From: Gemmatimonadota bacterium
GTDB taxonomy: Bacteria; Latescibacterota; UBA2968; UBA8231
Reading direction: 5' to 3'
Assembly: GCA_018660835.1 (NCBI GenBank)
Contig: JABJJN010000014.1
Span: 246,852 to 310,851, forward strand
DNA length: 64,000 nt
The notes beneath the pieces were generated by a model that saw only the letters and a list, made by a program, of their open reading frames with translations, had not been told where the DNA came from and searched no databases. How positions within the stretch are numbered: the first letter of the stretch is position 1; each line of letters begins with the position of its first letter. The position numbers were made by a program, and so were the translations under genes. Shown piece by piece: positions 54,305-63,169 of this stretch.

Positions 54305-54994
54305 TCAGTCTCTCATGCCCTGTCGCAGGATGACCAATCTCAACAGGTGCATGAGGGCCGTCGCTGTTGCTGCTACGTAGGTAAGGGCTGCTGCATTGAG
54401 GACCTTCTTGGCCAACACGCCTTCCTGTGGCGCCAGATATCTACCATCCACCAGTTGCCTCATGGCGCGCGAACTCGCATCGAATTCCACGGGCAATGTG
54501 ATCACCTGGAAGAGGACGACGCCCGCATACAGGGCGATCCCTATGTCGACAAGCAACGTGCTACCCGTGAAGAAAAAGCCGATGAAGAACAGTGGGAATG
54601 CCGCCATGGAGCCAAGATTGGCGACGGGCAGAAAAGCTTGCCGCATGTGCAATGGGAAGTATCCATTTGCATGCTGTGTTGCATGGCCTACCTCATGGGC
54701 GGCAACAGCGAGGCCAGCCAGATGATGACCATGGTAGATATCGGCAGAGAGTCGTACGACCTTCGAACCTGGATCATAGTGATCGGAGAGCACTCCTGGC
54801 GTCTCTTCCACAGCCACATCGTCGATCCGGTTCTGCCGCAGCAATCGGCGGGCGACCTCTGCGCCGGTGATTCTCGCTGCCGAACCAACCTGGCTGTACG
54901 TGCCGTACGTACTCTTGACCCGGTGCTGAGCCCAAAGGGCAAGAATCACACAAGGGATCAGAAGCAGAATGGTGGAATCCAGCGAGTACAACAC
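54305..54994 (-). CDS. Membrane zinc metallopeptidase, YugP type
   Basis: About 229 residues from GTG 54994, which has GGGGAGG 6 bases upstream; TTG 55000 abuts that motif and is unlikely. Zn_peptidase_2 family: HEVGHATQH (HExxH) at about 100-108, membrane segments at the N-terminus (TILLLIPCVILALW) and after the motif (MAAFPLFFIGFFF, LVDIGIALYAGVVLFQVI), and the EFDASSRA motif. Function is not known in detail; cytoplasmic-membrane protease is likely. Convergent with the radical SAM gene. Confidence 0.88.
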   Translation of the reverse strand: MLYSLDSTILLLIPCVILALWAQHRVKSTYGTYSQVGSAARITGAEVARRLLRQNRIDDVAVEETPGVLSDHYDPGSKVVRLSADIYHGHHLAGLAVAAHEVGHATQHANGYFPLHMRQAFLPVANLGSMAAFPLFFIGFFFTGSTLLVDIGIALYAGVVLFQVITLPVEFDASSRAMRQLVDGRYLAPQEGVLAKKVLNAAALTYVAATATALMHLLRLVILRQGMRD

Positions 54995-55207
54995 AAGCAA
55001 CCTCCCCGATTGGTTCTATGGTTGGATGTCAGGCTTCACCGCACGGACATCCGCTTGTTACGACGATACTTCCTGTCGCTATTTTGACGTTTCGATGACC
55101 CTTCAGGTTCCTGATCTACTCCCCTGCCAAGACATATTGCATCTGGCAAGGCATGGTCCATCTGGACGGAAGGTGTCTGGCTCACCAGCTTTGCCGCAGG
55201 ACACAAA

Positions 55208-56032
55208 ATGAAACTGGGAATCTTCAACAGAGTCTTCGAGCGATCATCGATCGAAGCGAATCTCGATGCCGTCGCCAGGAGCGGTTTGGAGGCGATTCAA
55301 CTCGACCTGGTGACACTGGGCCTCGAATCGATGCCCGACGTCATCGACGCTGAGTTGTGCAGGCGGGTTCGCGCCCTGCTGCAGACGCGCCACATCGAAT
55401 TGGCTGCTATGTCGGGGACGTGGAATGTCATCCACCCGACACAGGGCCCTGAAGGACTGCAGCGATTGCGGACCCTCGCCGCGGCCTGCCCAGACTTAGG
55501 GACCCGTCTCATCACGATGTGCACGGGAACACGCGATAAGGATTACCTGTGGGCGGCCCACCCGGAGAACGACAGCGATGATGCCTGGCGCGACACGGTT
55601 CGAGCGATGGCTGCAGCAACTCAGATCGCTGAGGAAACGGATGTGACCCTTGTATTTGAGCCAGAAGTCAACAATGTCGTGAACACGGCGGCGAAGGCGC
55701 GGCGTCTTCTCGACGAGATCGCCAGCGACCATCTGCGCGTCGTCATCGACGGCGCCAATCTGTTCCAGACGGGTCAGCTGTCGCGGATGCACGACGTGCT
55801 GGATGAGGCATTCCAACTGTTGGGTGACGACATCTGCCTGGCGCATGCAAAAGATCTGGAGACCGATGGCGACGCAGGTCACCAGGCAGCGGGTACTGGC
55901 GTGCTGGACTACGACCACTATCTGGCATGTTTGCAGCGCAGTGGATTCGACGGCAACCTGATTCTACACAGCCTCGAAGAGGCCCAGATACCTTTCTCAA
56001 GAGCTTTTGTCACGAACATCATGGAGAGATAG
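55208..56032 (+). CDS. Sugar phosphate isomerase/epimerase-like protein
   Basis: 274 residues; AGGA 7 bases before the ATG. A TIM-barrel AP endonuclease-2-like (xylose isomerase-like) protein: GLEAIQLDL, TLVFEPEVNN, VVIDGANLF and LAHAKDLE provide the metal-binding Glu, Asp and His residues. Such enzymes isomerise or epimerise sugars, inosose or hydroxypyruvate. It is 1 base from the following SDR gene, so the two likely act in one sugar or polyol pathway. Confidence 0.84.
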   Translation: MKLGIFNRVFERSSIEANLDAVARSGLEAIQLDLVTLGLESMPDVIDAELCRRVRALLQTRHIELAAMSGTWNVIHPTQGPEGLQRLRTLAAACPDLGTRLITMCTGTRDKDYLWAAHPENDSDDAWRDTVRAMAAATQIAEETDVTLVFEPEVNNVVNTAAKARRLLDEIASDHLRVVIDGANLFQTGQLSRMHDVLDEAFQLLGDDICLAHAKDLETDGDAGHQAAGTGVLDYDHYLACLQRSGFDGNLILHSLEEAQIPFSRAFVTNIMER

Positions 56033-56033
56033 A

Positions 56034-56750
56034 ATGTCGGACTTACAAGATCAGGTCGCAGTCGTCGTCGGCAGCAGTTCGGGAATGGGGCGCGCCACGG
56101 CGATTGGTTTGGCCGACAGGGGGGCCAAGGTGGTTCTCGCTGCCCGGCGTCGCGACAAACTTGAGGAACTCGCCAGCGAGATTGGCACCAATACATTGGT
56201 CTGCGTCGTCGATGTGGAGGATACGGAGCAGGTTGAAGCACTCATCCGAAGCACGTTGGATGCCTTCGGCCGCATCGACATCCTCGTCTATGCGACAGGC
56301 ACGAATATCCCCGAACGCAGCCTCCAGGACCTCTCCTACGAGACCTGGAATATGATGATCAACACGAATCTGACTGGTGCCTTCTACTGCACGAAGGCCG
56401 TCCTGCCCGTGATGCGACAACAGCAAGCGGGGCTCATCATCTATCTGTCATCAGGTTGTGTGCAATCGCCGGACATGTCAGGTGTGTCCTACCAGGCAAC
56501 CAAGTGCGGTATGTCGGGGCTGGCTCACGGGACATTCAAGGAAGAGCAGGAGAATGGCGTACGGACAACGGTGATTTTCCCAGGACTTTGCGACACGCCA
56601 CTGGTGTTCAAACGGCCCACGCCGACGCCACCAGAGGTGATGGCGAAAGCATTACAGCCACAAGATGTGGCAGATGCATGTCTCTTCGTGGCGACGCTAC
56701 CCGAACGGGCACGCGTACCCGAACTGGTCTTGTTGCCCGCTGGTCTATAA
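56034..56750 (+). CDS. Short-chain dehydrogenase/reductase
   Basis: 238 residues from ATG 56034. NAD(P)-binding GSSSGMG (12-18), Arg after AARRR suggesting NADP preference, VYATGTN in place of NNAG, and catalytic Ser (LSSGC), Tyr and Lys in YQATK. The substrate is unknown. Coupled to the sugar isomerase gene; convergent with the FKBP gene. Confidence 0.88.
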   Translation: MSDLQDQVAVVVGSSSGMGRATAIGLADRGAKVVLAARRRDKLEELASEIGTNTLVCVVDVEDTEQVEALIRSTLDAFGRIDILVYATGTNIPERSLQDLSYETWNMMINTNLTGAFYCTKAVLPVMRQQQAGLIIYLSSGCVQSPDMSGVSYQATKCGMSGLAHGTFKEEQENGVRTTVIFPGLCDTPLVFKRPTPTPPEVMAKALQPQDVADACLFVATLPERARVPELVLLPAGL

Positions 56751-56790
56751 TGCGAGCCCGAAGGTCCCCGGCGAGAAGGACGGCCGTAGA

Positions 56791-57246
56791 TCAGTCGTAG
56801 ATCCCCAACAACTCGATGTCGAAAATCAACGGTGTGCAGGGCGGAATCTTAGATTTTTTGCCCTTCTTTCCATACGCCAATCGTGCCGGGATCGTCAGCC
56901 TCGCCTTGCCGCCACCGGCAAGAAGCTGCAGGCCTTCCGTCCATCCAGGGATAACGTCGGTGAGTTCGAAAGCTGACGGACTCCCCCGTTTGTAGGAACT
57001 GTCGAAGACGGTGCCATCCGCAAGACGTCCCTCGTAGTGCACTTGCACGCGGTTGTCAGCCGTTGGTTTTGGCCCCGTACCTTGTTTCAACAGCAGGAAC
57101 ACAAGGCCAGACTCGGTCTGCATCGCCCCCTCTTCGGCGGCTGCCTGCGCGATCACTGCATCGTGTTTTGGCGATGCACAGGGATCCGCGCAGCCCACAA
57201 GACAGACACCGAGTGCCAATAGCAGAGCAGGAATCCTCCTACACAT
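56791..57246 (-). CDS. FKBP-type peptidyl-prolyl isomerase lipoprotein
   Basis: 151 residues from ATG 57246. Lipoprotein signal ending LVGC (Cys about 18). FKBP domain (about 40-150): VQVHYEGRLADGTVFDSSYKRGSPSAF, VIPGWTEGLQLL, ARLTIPARLAYG, and PLIFDIELL. It catalyses cis-trans proline isomerisation in envelope proteins. It starts 8 bases inside the end of the solute-binding gene. Longer frames upstream lack any signal. Confidence 0.93.
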   Translation of the reverse strand: MCRRIPALLLALGVCLVGCADPCASPKHDAVIAQAAAEEGAMQTESGLVFLLLKQGTGPKPTADNRVQVHYEGRLADGTVFDSSYKRGSPSAFELTDVIPGWTEGLQLLAGGGKARLTIPARLAYGKKGKKSKIPPCTPLIFDIELLGIYD

Positions 57247-57994
57247 TCTGACCCACGTCCTGATCTGCGGCAGCGACGGTGAGTTGCCCTTGTACCCCAT
57301 GCCGATCGATGAGTTGTTGAACCAGACCATTGCTCTTCGCCTCTTCGACAAAGTCCCTGAGAAAAGCCGCAGCGAGCGGTCGATCTCGTTTGGTGCCAAT
57401 CGCTTGTTGCACCGCCGTAAACTGGCCATTGAGAATCCTGGCACCCTCTAATCGTTCCACGTCCTTGAGCAATCGCGGGCGCAAGCCCGCCAGTGCCTCC
57501 AACTCGTGATTCACAAACAGGTCGAAAGAGGCATCGACGCCATCGGATTTCTCCAGATGTGCATGTTCAATATGGTCGGCCAGCCAGAGTCCATACGCAC
57601 TGCGGCCATACACTGAAATCCGCACACTCTCTCGATCTACGTCATCAACTGATTGGATTTTCGACCCTGCTGGTACGAGATAGGTCGCCTCGATCTCGGC
57701 ATAAGCCGGACTGAAGTCGATCGTCTTTGCACGCTCTGGCTCTGCCCCAAGATTGCCGATGTCCCACAAATCTTCGACAGCCGTATCCGCAAGATCTCCT
57801 GGTGTGTCATAGAGGACCCAGGATACGGATACGCCCAGTCGCTGCGCTACGGCGAGAGCCATATCTGGGGAAACGCCGACGGGCACACGGGACGAATGGT
57901 CGGAAACGAGAAGAAAATTCGACAGATTGATCGCCACTCGCAGTGTCCCGGTCGGTGCAAGTTCCGCGCGTAGTTGCTCGCTCACCTGACTCAT
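57239..57994 (-). CDS. Family-3 solute-binding-like protein without signal peptide
   Basis: 251 residues. The fold is that of periplasmic amino-acid-binding proteins: TLRVAINLSNF, GVSPDMALAVAQRLG, FSPAYAEIEATYLVPAGS, VYGRSAYGLWL. No signal peptide or lipobox is present, and the start is 6 bases after the previous stop, so none can be missing upstream. It may be cytoplasmic or a degenerate sensor domain. No ABC permease or ATPase lies nearby. Overlaps the FKBP gene by 8 bases. Confidence 0.82.
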   Translation of the reverse strand: MSQVSEQLRAELAPTGTLRVAINLSNFLLVSDHSSRVPVGVSPDMALAVAQRLGVSVSWVLYDTPGDLADTAVEDLWDIGNLGAEPERAKTIDFSPAYAEIEATYLVPAGSKIQSVDDVDRESVRISVYGRSAYGLWLADHIEHAHLEKSDGVDASFDLFVNHELEALAGLRPRLLKDVERLEGARILNGQFTAVQQAIGTKRDRPLAAAFLRDFVEEAKSNGLVQQLIDRHGVQGQLTVAAADQDVGQNV

Positions 57995-58000
57995 ACGGGC

Positions 58001-58708
58001 CTACAACACATATCCGGGTAAAGGCACCGTCGCGGATTCACCACTGTGCTGCGCGTCTAGTCCAAGGATATAGGGTCCGGCAATGGCGACCCACTCTTCC
58101 GGGGACGGTTTGCTGGGTGCATTGGCAGGCCAGTTCGATCGATACATCTCGGTGTTAATGTCGCACGGATTCATCGGGATGGATGCCATTCCATCGGGCA
58201 ATTCGCGTGCAATGGCTCGCATCAACCCTTCGATCGCCCATTTGCCAGCGCAATAGGGTGCCAGATTGGCCAACCCCTTGCGCCCCGCTCGTGAACTGAG
58301 ACCAATGAGTGTCCCGGATCCACGCTCAACCATAGAGGGCAGGAAGGCGCGGCATACATTCGCGGTGCCATTGATGTTGACAGACAAGACCTGATCGAAT
58401 TCTTCGTCACTCAGTTCCCAGGTTCGCTTTGATGCGTCGTTGCAGATCGACGCATTGCAGATGACCAGATCAGGCGTGCCCTGCTGGGCGACGACCGAAT
58501 CTGCCCAGTCTCTGACATCATCAGCCGACGTGACATCCACGGCGCGAAAACTGTGCGGCGCAGGAAAACGTGCGGACAGCTCGTCGATGCCTTGCTGTGA
58601 TCGGGCGCAACCCGCAATCGTCTTCCCCTGGTCGATGAACCACTGCGCCAGCACCGAGCCAAGTCCTCGCGAGACACCGGTGATGGCGATCAGATCATAG
58701 GAACTCAT
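58001..58708 (-). CDS. Short-chain dehydrogenase/reductase
   Basis: 235 residues. TGVSRGLG (10-17), VICNASIC in place of NNAG, LSSRAG with Ser, and YCAGK with Tyr/Lys. The C-terminus is short for family use. It lies 6 bases after the CBM9-like gene and 6 bases before the solute-binding-like gene, in a five-gene minus-strand unit. Confidence 0.87.
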   Translation of the reverse strand: MSSYDLIAITGVSRGLGSVLAQWFIDQGKTIAGCARSQQGIDELSARFPAPHSFRAVDVTSADDVRDWADSVVAQQGTPDLVICNASICNDASKRTWELSDEEFDQVLSVNINGTANVCRAFLPSMVERGSGTLIGLSSRAGRKGLANLAPYCAGKWAIEGLMRAIARELPDGMASIPMNPCDINTEMYRSNWPANAPSKPSPEEWVAIAGPYILGLDAQHSGESATVPLPGYVL

Positions 58709-58714
58709 CTGCCG

Positions 58715-59521
58715 TTACTCCACGAAGCGGACATAGCCGAGGCGCTCCGGCACGTGGTAAGACTGCAGATTCAGCGGCGCCCAACCAGACAGCTCCTTGG
58801 GCAGATCTGCTCCACGCGGACGCTCATAGCGATTGACATTGATGCGCCAGACATCACCGGCAGCGGGCGGCAAGGCGGCTGTTCCGGCGATCTTGCCGAA
58901 TCCAGACCAGGGCAGGGCGAATTCGAAGACGGAGCCGTCGTCGACATCGGTGCTGTCATTCACCGTGCCGTGATTCATGACGGCATGGCGCATGCCCTGC
59001 TGCGTCCAGGTGTACAGATCCGGCCATTCAACAGGATCGCCGTTGGAGTACTTGAATTCGTTATTGGGGATCCAGATGTCGTTGATCGTATCGAGACAAT
59101 TGATGTGAATCTCAGCATAGTCCTTGCCATCGCCATCGGGATCGATAAAAAGTTCGATCGTCTCCTCTCGACACAGACAGTCCGTGTCTCTTTCGACCAT
59201 TGAGCTCCAGATGTCCGGGTCTTCGACTGCGATCAGGAGATACAGATACTCCTCGTCCCAGAGCATCTTTGCCATCGTCTGAAACTCAGGGACCAGATCG
59301 TCGTCCTGGAAGCGCGTGAAGGATCCTACCTCGGGTGCCAGTTGCCAGGCCAGTTCGGTTGCCAGACCGTCGATGGTGATCGGACCGTCAACAAACCTGC
59401 TGTCGTAGTGGCGTTCCCAGTCCGGCGTGTCTTGAGCCTGCGCGACGGTGGCAAGGAAACCTGCCACGCACAGACTCAGGACCAGGTGAATGGCAAGATT
59501 CCGCGCGAAGGTCGTCTGCAT
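58715..59521 (-). CDS. Exported CBM9-like domain protein
   Basis: 268 residues from ATG 59521; signal peptide LVLSLCVAGFLATVAQA. One CBM9-like domain (about 30-265): ITIDGLATELAWQLAPEVGSF, a DxDGDGKDYAEI-type strand, VFEFALPWSGFG and WRINVNRYER. The motif pattern matches carbohydrate-binding family 9-like domains of unknown ligand. A weaker copy is the N-terminal domain of the sensor kinase at 527-4822. Confidence 0.86.
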   Translation of the reverse strand: MQTTFARNLAIHLVLSLCVAGFLATVAQAQDTPDWERHYDSRFVDGPITIDGLATELAWQLAPEVGSFTRFQDDDLVPEFQTMAKMLWDEEYLYLLIAVEDPDIWSSMVERDTDCLCREETIELFIDPDGDGKDYAEIHINCLDTINDIWIPNNEFKYSNGDPVEWPDLYTWTQQGMRHAVMNHGTVNDSTDVDDGSVFEFALPWSGFGKIAGTAALPPAAGDVWRINVNRYERPRGADLPKELSGWAPLNLQSYHVPERLGYVRFVE

Positions 59522-59631
59522 TGGCGATCCGTCCTTTGAGTTGATACGGATGAAGCCCACTGCCGCTGAGCAAGCGAATCGAGGGTACGCCCACAGCGAA
59601 GTGAGGATGTGGCAGGTAGCCGATGGGCCGC

Positions 59632-60402
59632 TCAGGATGCGGCTGATGCATCTCCCGACATAGGCGCGTCATGGTCTTGCGAAAGGTGAATTGAGTCGGC
59701 ACTCACCACCTGCTCTGAAAGACTGACACTTGCGGGCAAGCGTAGGGCCAAGGGCACGGCGACTCCGGCGGACACGATCATCTGGAAAGCGGCCTCCACC
59801 GTCAGATCCGTGTGCCTGATATCCTCAGGCTGCACGAGCAGCATGAACCCCGTCGTTGGATTTGGTGCTGTGGGGATAAAAATGCTGTGCGCTGGTGGCC
59901 GATCATCGGTAAAAGGCACGTCGCCGGCGAGAAAACCCAGGGTCCACGTGCCTCGACGCGGGTATTCGAAGAGAACGACCTTCTTGAAGCCAGCCCCCGT
60001 GGGCGATGTCATGGTCTCCATCAACTGCCGAACGGGGCTATAGATGGTGCGCACCAATGGCAGTCGCTCGATCGCCTCGCGCGCCTCCGCCCAGAGTCGT
60101 CGTCCGAGGACATTGGTTACAACTGTGCCGACCCCATAGAGAATGACGATCGTGATGGCAAAGCCGATGCCACTGTAATACCAGTCTGGATTACCAAAAA
60201 AGGCGGCGAAGGGTTTGACCAGAGGACGCGAAAAACCGTCTGCCCAATCGAACAATTTCCATAGGACAAAACCGGTGATCCAAAGAGGCGCAATGATCGA
60301 TACGCCCGCCATAAGGCGTGTACGGACCCTGAACACACTAGGAGGCGGTTCGGCCTGGGCCTCATTAGGCGTTTTGTCGGTAGCGTTTGGATCAGAATTC
60401 AT
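59632..60402 (-). CDS. DUF502 membrane protein
   Basis: 256 residues. Two membrane segments (about 30-52, ITGFVLWKLF; 78-100, GFAITIVILYGVGTVVTN), then a conserved cytoplasmic-type domain with LPLVRTIYSPVRQLMETM, FKKVVLFEYPRRGTWTLGF and IPTAPNPTTGFMLLV. Function unknown. First of the unit leading to the CBM9-like gene (110-base gap). Confidence 0.9.
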   Translation of the reverse strand: MNSDPNATDKTPNEAQAEPPPSVFRVRTRLMAGVSIIAPLWITGFVLWKLFDWADGFSRPLVKPFAAFFGNPDWYYSGIGFAITIVILYGVGTVVTNVLGRRLWAEAREAIERLPLVRTIYSPVRQLMETMTSPTGAGFKKVVLFEYPRRGTWTLGFLAGDVPFTDDRPPAHSIFIPTAPNPTTGFMLLVQPEDIRHTDLTVEAAFQMIVSAGVAVPLALRLPASVSLSEQVVSADSIHLSQDHDAPMSGDASAAS

Positions 60403-60405
60403 GTT

Positions 60406-60433
60406 TTGAAGACGATTGCGAGTTGAAGACGAT
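60406..60433. repeat. Direct repeat TTGAAGACGAT
   Basis: Two exact 11-base copies (60406-60416 and 60423-60433) with 17-bp period, just upstream of the DUF502 start. Possibly a binding site, possibly chance. Confidence 0.35.
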
Positions 60434-60533
60434 GTCGTTGCGAAAAAGCCCGATCAGGAACGCGGTAGCTTAGCGAGCGCCTCGCCCCACAGCAAACATG
60501 TAAAGCCAACGTGGCGGGCGCGGTGTCCTGCTC

Positions 60534-60555
60534 CTATCATCCTCTTCCATGATAG
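60534..60555 (+). promoter_or_regulatory. Hairpin over the queC start codon
   Basis: CTATCAT (60534-60540) pairs perfectly with ATGATAG (60549-60555), whose ATG is the start codon; the loop is CCTCTTCC. There is no Shine-Dalgarno sequence, so initiation may be controlled or may use GTG 60579. Confidence 0.4.
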
Positions 60556-61253
60556 ACTCGTCAACAGATCGATATGCAGTGGGTGATCCGGCCCTCGTGC
60601 TTCTCAGTGGTGGCATGGATTCCGCGACGTGCCTTTGGTGGGTCCGGGCCCACAGCAGTGCCCCCGTGCATACTGTCAGCATCGACTATGGCCAGCGTCA
60701 TTGTGTGGAGCTCGACTTCGCACGCCAGTTGTCACAGCTGGTTGGAGCCACTTCGCATCGGCAGATTCAGGTCGACCTGAGTTCAGTGGGTGGCAGTCCA
60801 CTCACAGACCCGAATCTTGAGGTGCCCGCGGCGACGGACAACCGCCAGGTGGCAACCGTCGTCCCCTTCCGAAACCTACTGTTTGTCACGCTCGCCGCCG
60901 GCGTCGCCGAGGTCGAAGACATTCACGACCTGTTTATCGCGCCTGTTCGTGATGATCAAGCGGCCTATCGTGATTGTCGCCGGGAATTCTATGACAGCTT
61001 GCAGTCGACTCTGGGGCTGGGGGCCTCAGAAGAGGCAGCCTTCCGTATCCACACGCCGCTGATTCAGTACACGAAGAAGGATGTCGTGCGCAAGGGCTTG
61101 GAACTCGGCGTCCCCTACGAACTGACCCACACATGTTATGAAGGTCGGCGCCCAGCGTGTGGTGTCTGTGATGCTTGCAGTGAGCGCTTGGCCGCCTTCG
61201 CCGCCCATGACATGGACGATCCCATTGACTACGAGAATCGAGAGAACCTGTGA
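60549..61253 (+). CDS. queC: 7-cyano-7-deazaguanine synthase
   Basis: 234 residues. PP-loop SGGMDS (20-25), VSIDYGQRH, PFRNLLFVTLAAG, and the C-terminal zinc cluster CYEGRRPACGVCDAC. QueC makes preQ0 from carboxydeazaguanine using ATP and ammonia, for queuosine or other deazaguanines. Other queuosine genes and a preQ1 riboswitch are not seen. The next gene starts 13 bases after the stop. Confidence 0.95.
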   Translation: MIDSSTDRYAVGDPALVLLSGGMDSATCLWWVRAHSSAPVHTVSIDYGQRHCVELDFARQLSQLVGATSHRQIQVDLSSVGGSPLTDPNLEVPAATDNRQVATVVPFRNLLFVTLAAGVAEVEDIHDLFIAPVRDDQAAYRDCRREFYDSLQSTLGLGASEEAAFRIHTPLIQYTKKDVVRKGLELGVPYELTHTCYEGRRPACGVCDACSERLAAFAAHDMDDPIDYENRENL

Positions 61254-61266
61254 AACGGGAGAGCCT

Positions 61267-62370
61267 GTGAAAATCGAGCACGTCGAGGCAATCCATCTGC
61301 GCCTGCCCACAGTGCTTGAAGTAGCCGACGGCACGCAGGATGTGCTGCTGGTCCAGCTTCGCACGGAAGATGGAACAACCGGACTTGGAGAGGTCGTGTC
61401 CTGCAGCTATGTCGCCAGGGCCGTCGTTGAGTCTCCACGGTCGGCACCATTTCGCCATGGCCTGGCGGCCATTGTCACCGGCTTGGACGTGAACGATGCG
61501 GCTGGGATCGACGCGGCCATGATCGAGGGAACCGCCTGGTATGGCCCCGGCGGCATCGCACGCCATGCGATGAGTGGTGTGGACATGGCCCTGTGGGACA
61601 TACGGGGTAAGATGGCGGGTGTTCCGGTGCGCAGACTTCTCAGCGACCAACCTGTCGACCAGGTTCCAGCCTACGCCAGCGTCCTTTGGCCAGATACACC
61701 TTCACAGGTGAGCGCTTCGGCCGCCGAATTTGTCGCGGCGGGCTACCAGTTCGTCAAATACGGCTGGGGTCCCATGGGGCCAGATGCTGCCCTGGACGTC
61801 GAACTCGTTGCCGCTGCAAGACAGGCCCTGGGAGATGCTGCACTCATGGTTGACGCCGGTCGTGCCTGGGATTCAGCCACCGCGATTGCACGCAGCCACG
61901 CCTTCGCCCCCTATGACGTCACTTGGCTGGAGGAGGCACTGCACCCCTATGACTTCGAGGGGCATCGGCTTCTCTGTGCCGAATCAGCTGTGCCGATTGC
62001 CGGGGGGGAGGCGATCACTTTGCTGGAGGAATACGACCAGCTCCTGGCGACAGGATTGCATTATGTGCAGCCCGATCTGGGTCGCGTCGGCGGCATCAGT
62101 TATGGTCAACGCCTGGCGCAGCGTGCTGCCGTCGCACAATGCCGTCCCGTGCCGCACGCCTTTGGCACGGGCGTCCTGCTCGCTGCCTCGGCGCAGTGGA
62201 CGGCGGCAGCCGCTGAGCCTCTCACAGAATACACCCGCGCCCCGTCTCCTCTGGCACGCGATCTCGTACGACATACGATGAATTTTCGCGATGGCCATCT
62301 GTATCTCGACGATACGCCGGGACTCGGCGTCGAACTTGATGACGAAGTGGTGAATCGCTATCGCGTCTGA
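61267..62370 (+). CDS. Enolase-superfamily protein (mandelate racemase/muconate lactonizing type)
   Basis: 367 residues from GTG 61267, with GGGAG about 6 bases upstream. Capping domain, then barrel: FVKYGWG (Lys of KxK-like), MVDAGRAWD, WLEEALHP and IAGGEAI with metal Asp/Glu/Glu, and HAFGTG with His. Acid-sugar dehydratase, racemase or lactonising activity is possible; the substrate is unassigned. Close to queC but functionally unrelated. Confidence 0.87.
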   Translation: MKIEHVEAIHLRLPTVLEVADGTQDVLLVQLRTEDGTTGLGEVVSCSYVARAVVESPRSAPFRHGLAAIVTGLDVNDAAGIDAAMIEGTAWYGPGGIARHAMSGVDMALWDIRGKMAGVPVRRLLSDQPVDQVPAYASVLWPDTPSQVSASAAEFVAAGYQFVKYGWGPMGPDAALDVELVAAARQALGDAALMVDAGRAWDSATAIARSHAFAPYDVTWLEEALHPYDFEGHRLLCAESAVPIAGGEAITLLEEYDQLLATGLHYVQPDLGRVGGISYGQRLAQRAAVAQCRPVPHAFGTGVLLAASAQWTAAAAEPLTEYTRAPSPLARDLVRHTMNFRDGHLYLDDTPGLGVELDDEVVNRYRV

Positions 62371-62463
62371 CACAATTCTGGTGTCATGAGGCTATAGCAA
62401 AGCAGGCAATGGCCGGGAAAGCGCGGATCCTCTCAGAGGAGCGGCGGCCAATCTGATGTGAAT

Positions 62464-63051
62464 TCAGGATTTCTTGATCGGGGACAACACGGCGTCTGGT
62501 GACAGGTGATAACGTGTCTTGGTCTCGGGACAGGTGAATTCGGTTTCGCCTGGCTCCGCCTGCAGGGCATGGCCCGCTTCACTGACCCAGCCGCTCTGAC
62601 GAGCAGGGACACCGACGACCATGGCATAGGCGGGAACATCACGAGTAACGACGGCCCCAGCCCCTACGAGGGCGTATTCGCCGATCGTGACGCCACAAAC
62701 GATGGTGCAATTAGCCCCCAGCGTCGTACCCTTCTTCACCCTGGTCTCACGGAACTCGGTCTTGCGCTCGATGAAGGCGCGGGGATTGATTACATTTGTA
62801 AACACCATGGACGGACCGCAGAATACTCCATCTTCAAGTATGACCCCTTTGTAAACGGAGACATTGTTCTGCAGCTTGCAACCGTCGCCAATGTGCACAT
62901 CCCGGTCGATGTAGACATTTTGGCCGATGCTGCAACCGGCGCCGATACGAGCACCGGCCATGATGTGACAGAAGTGCCAGATGTTGGTGTTGTCGCCGAT
63001 TTCGACGGGTTCATCAACACAGGCTGTCGGGTGGATGCGAGCAGGTGACAA
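62464..63051 (-). CDS. Hexapeptide-repeat N-acetyltransferase, WbpD/WlbB-like
   Basis: 195 residues from TTG 63051. Left-handed beta-helix: [73 protein letters not shown], and C-terminal GWVSEAG plus [10 protein letters not shown]. This pattern matches UDP-2-acetamido-3-amino-2,3-dideoxyglucuronate N-acetyltransferases of O-antigen or glycan synthesis, donor acetyl-CoA. No other surface-glycan genes are in view. Confidence 0.9.
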   Translation of the reverse strand: MSPARIHPTACVDEPVEIGDNTNIWHFCHIMAGARIGAGCSIGQNVYIDRDVHIGDGCKLQNNVSVYKGVILEDGVFCGPSMVFTNVINPRAFIERKTEFRETRVKKGTTLGANCTIVCGVTIGEYALVGAGAVVTRDVPAYAMVVGVPARQSGWVSEAGHALQAEPGETEFTCPETKTRYHLSPDAVLSPIKKS

Positions 63052-63169
63052 AATTGGAGTCCGTTTCTGTCAATCGTTTGATTTGAACAAAATATAGGCC
63101 CGAGCCGTAACAAGCGACGAAGTCGCTAAGGCGGTTCATCGCGCATGAGAGAACACAAGGAAAGATGCT

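Noticed and set aside
60403..60548. PreQ1 riboswitch upstream of queC
   Set aside because: No preQ1-I or preQ1-II core sequence; only a start-codon hairpin and a direct repeat were found.
62368..62440. Terminator between the enolase-superfamily and acetyltransferase genes
   Set aside because: TGACAC/GTGTCA (62368-62386) and TCCTC/GAGGA hairpins exist but lack T tracts, so termination is not supported.
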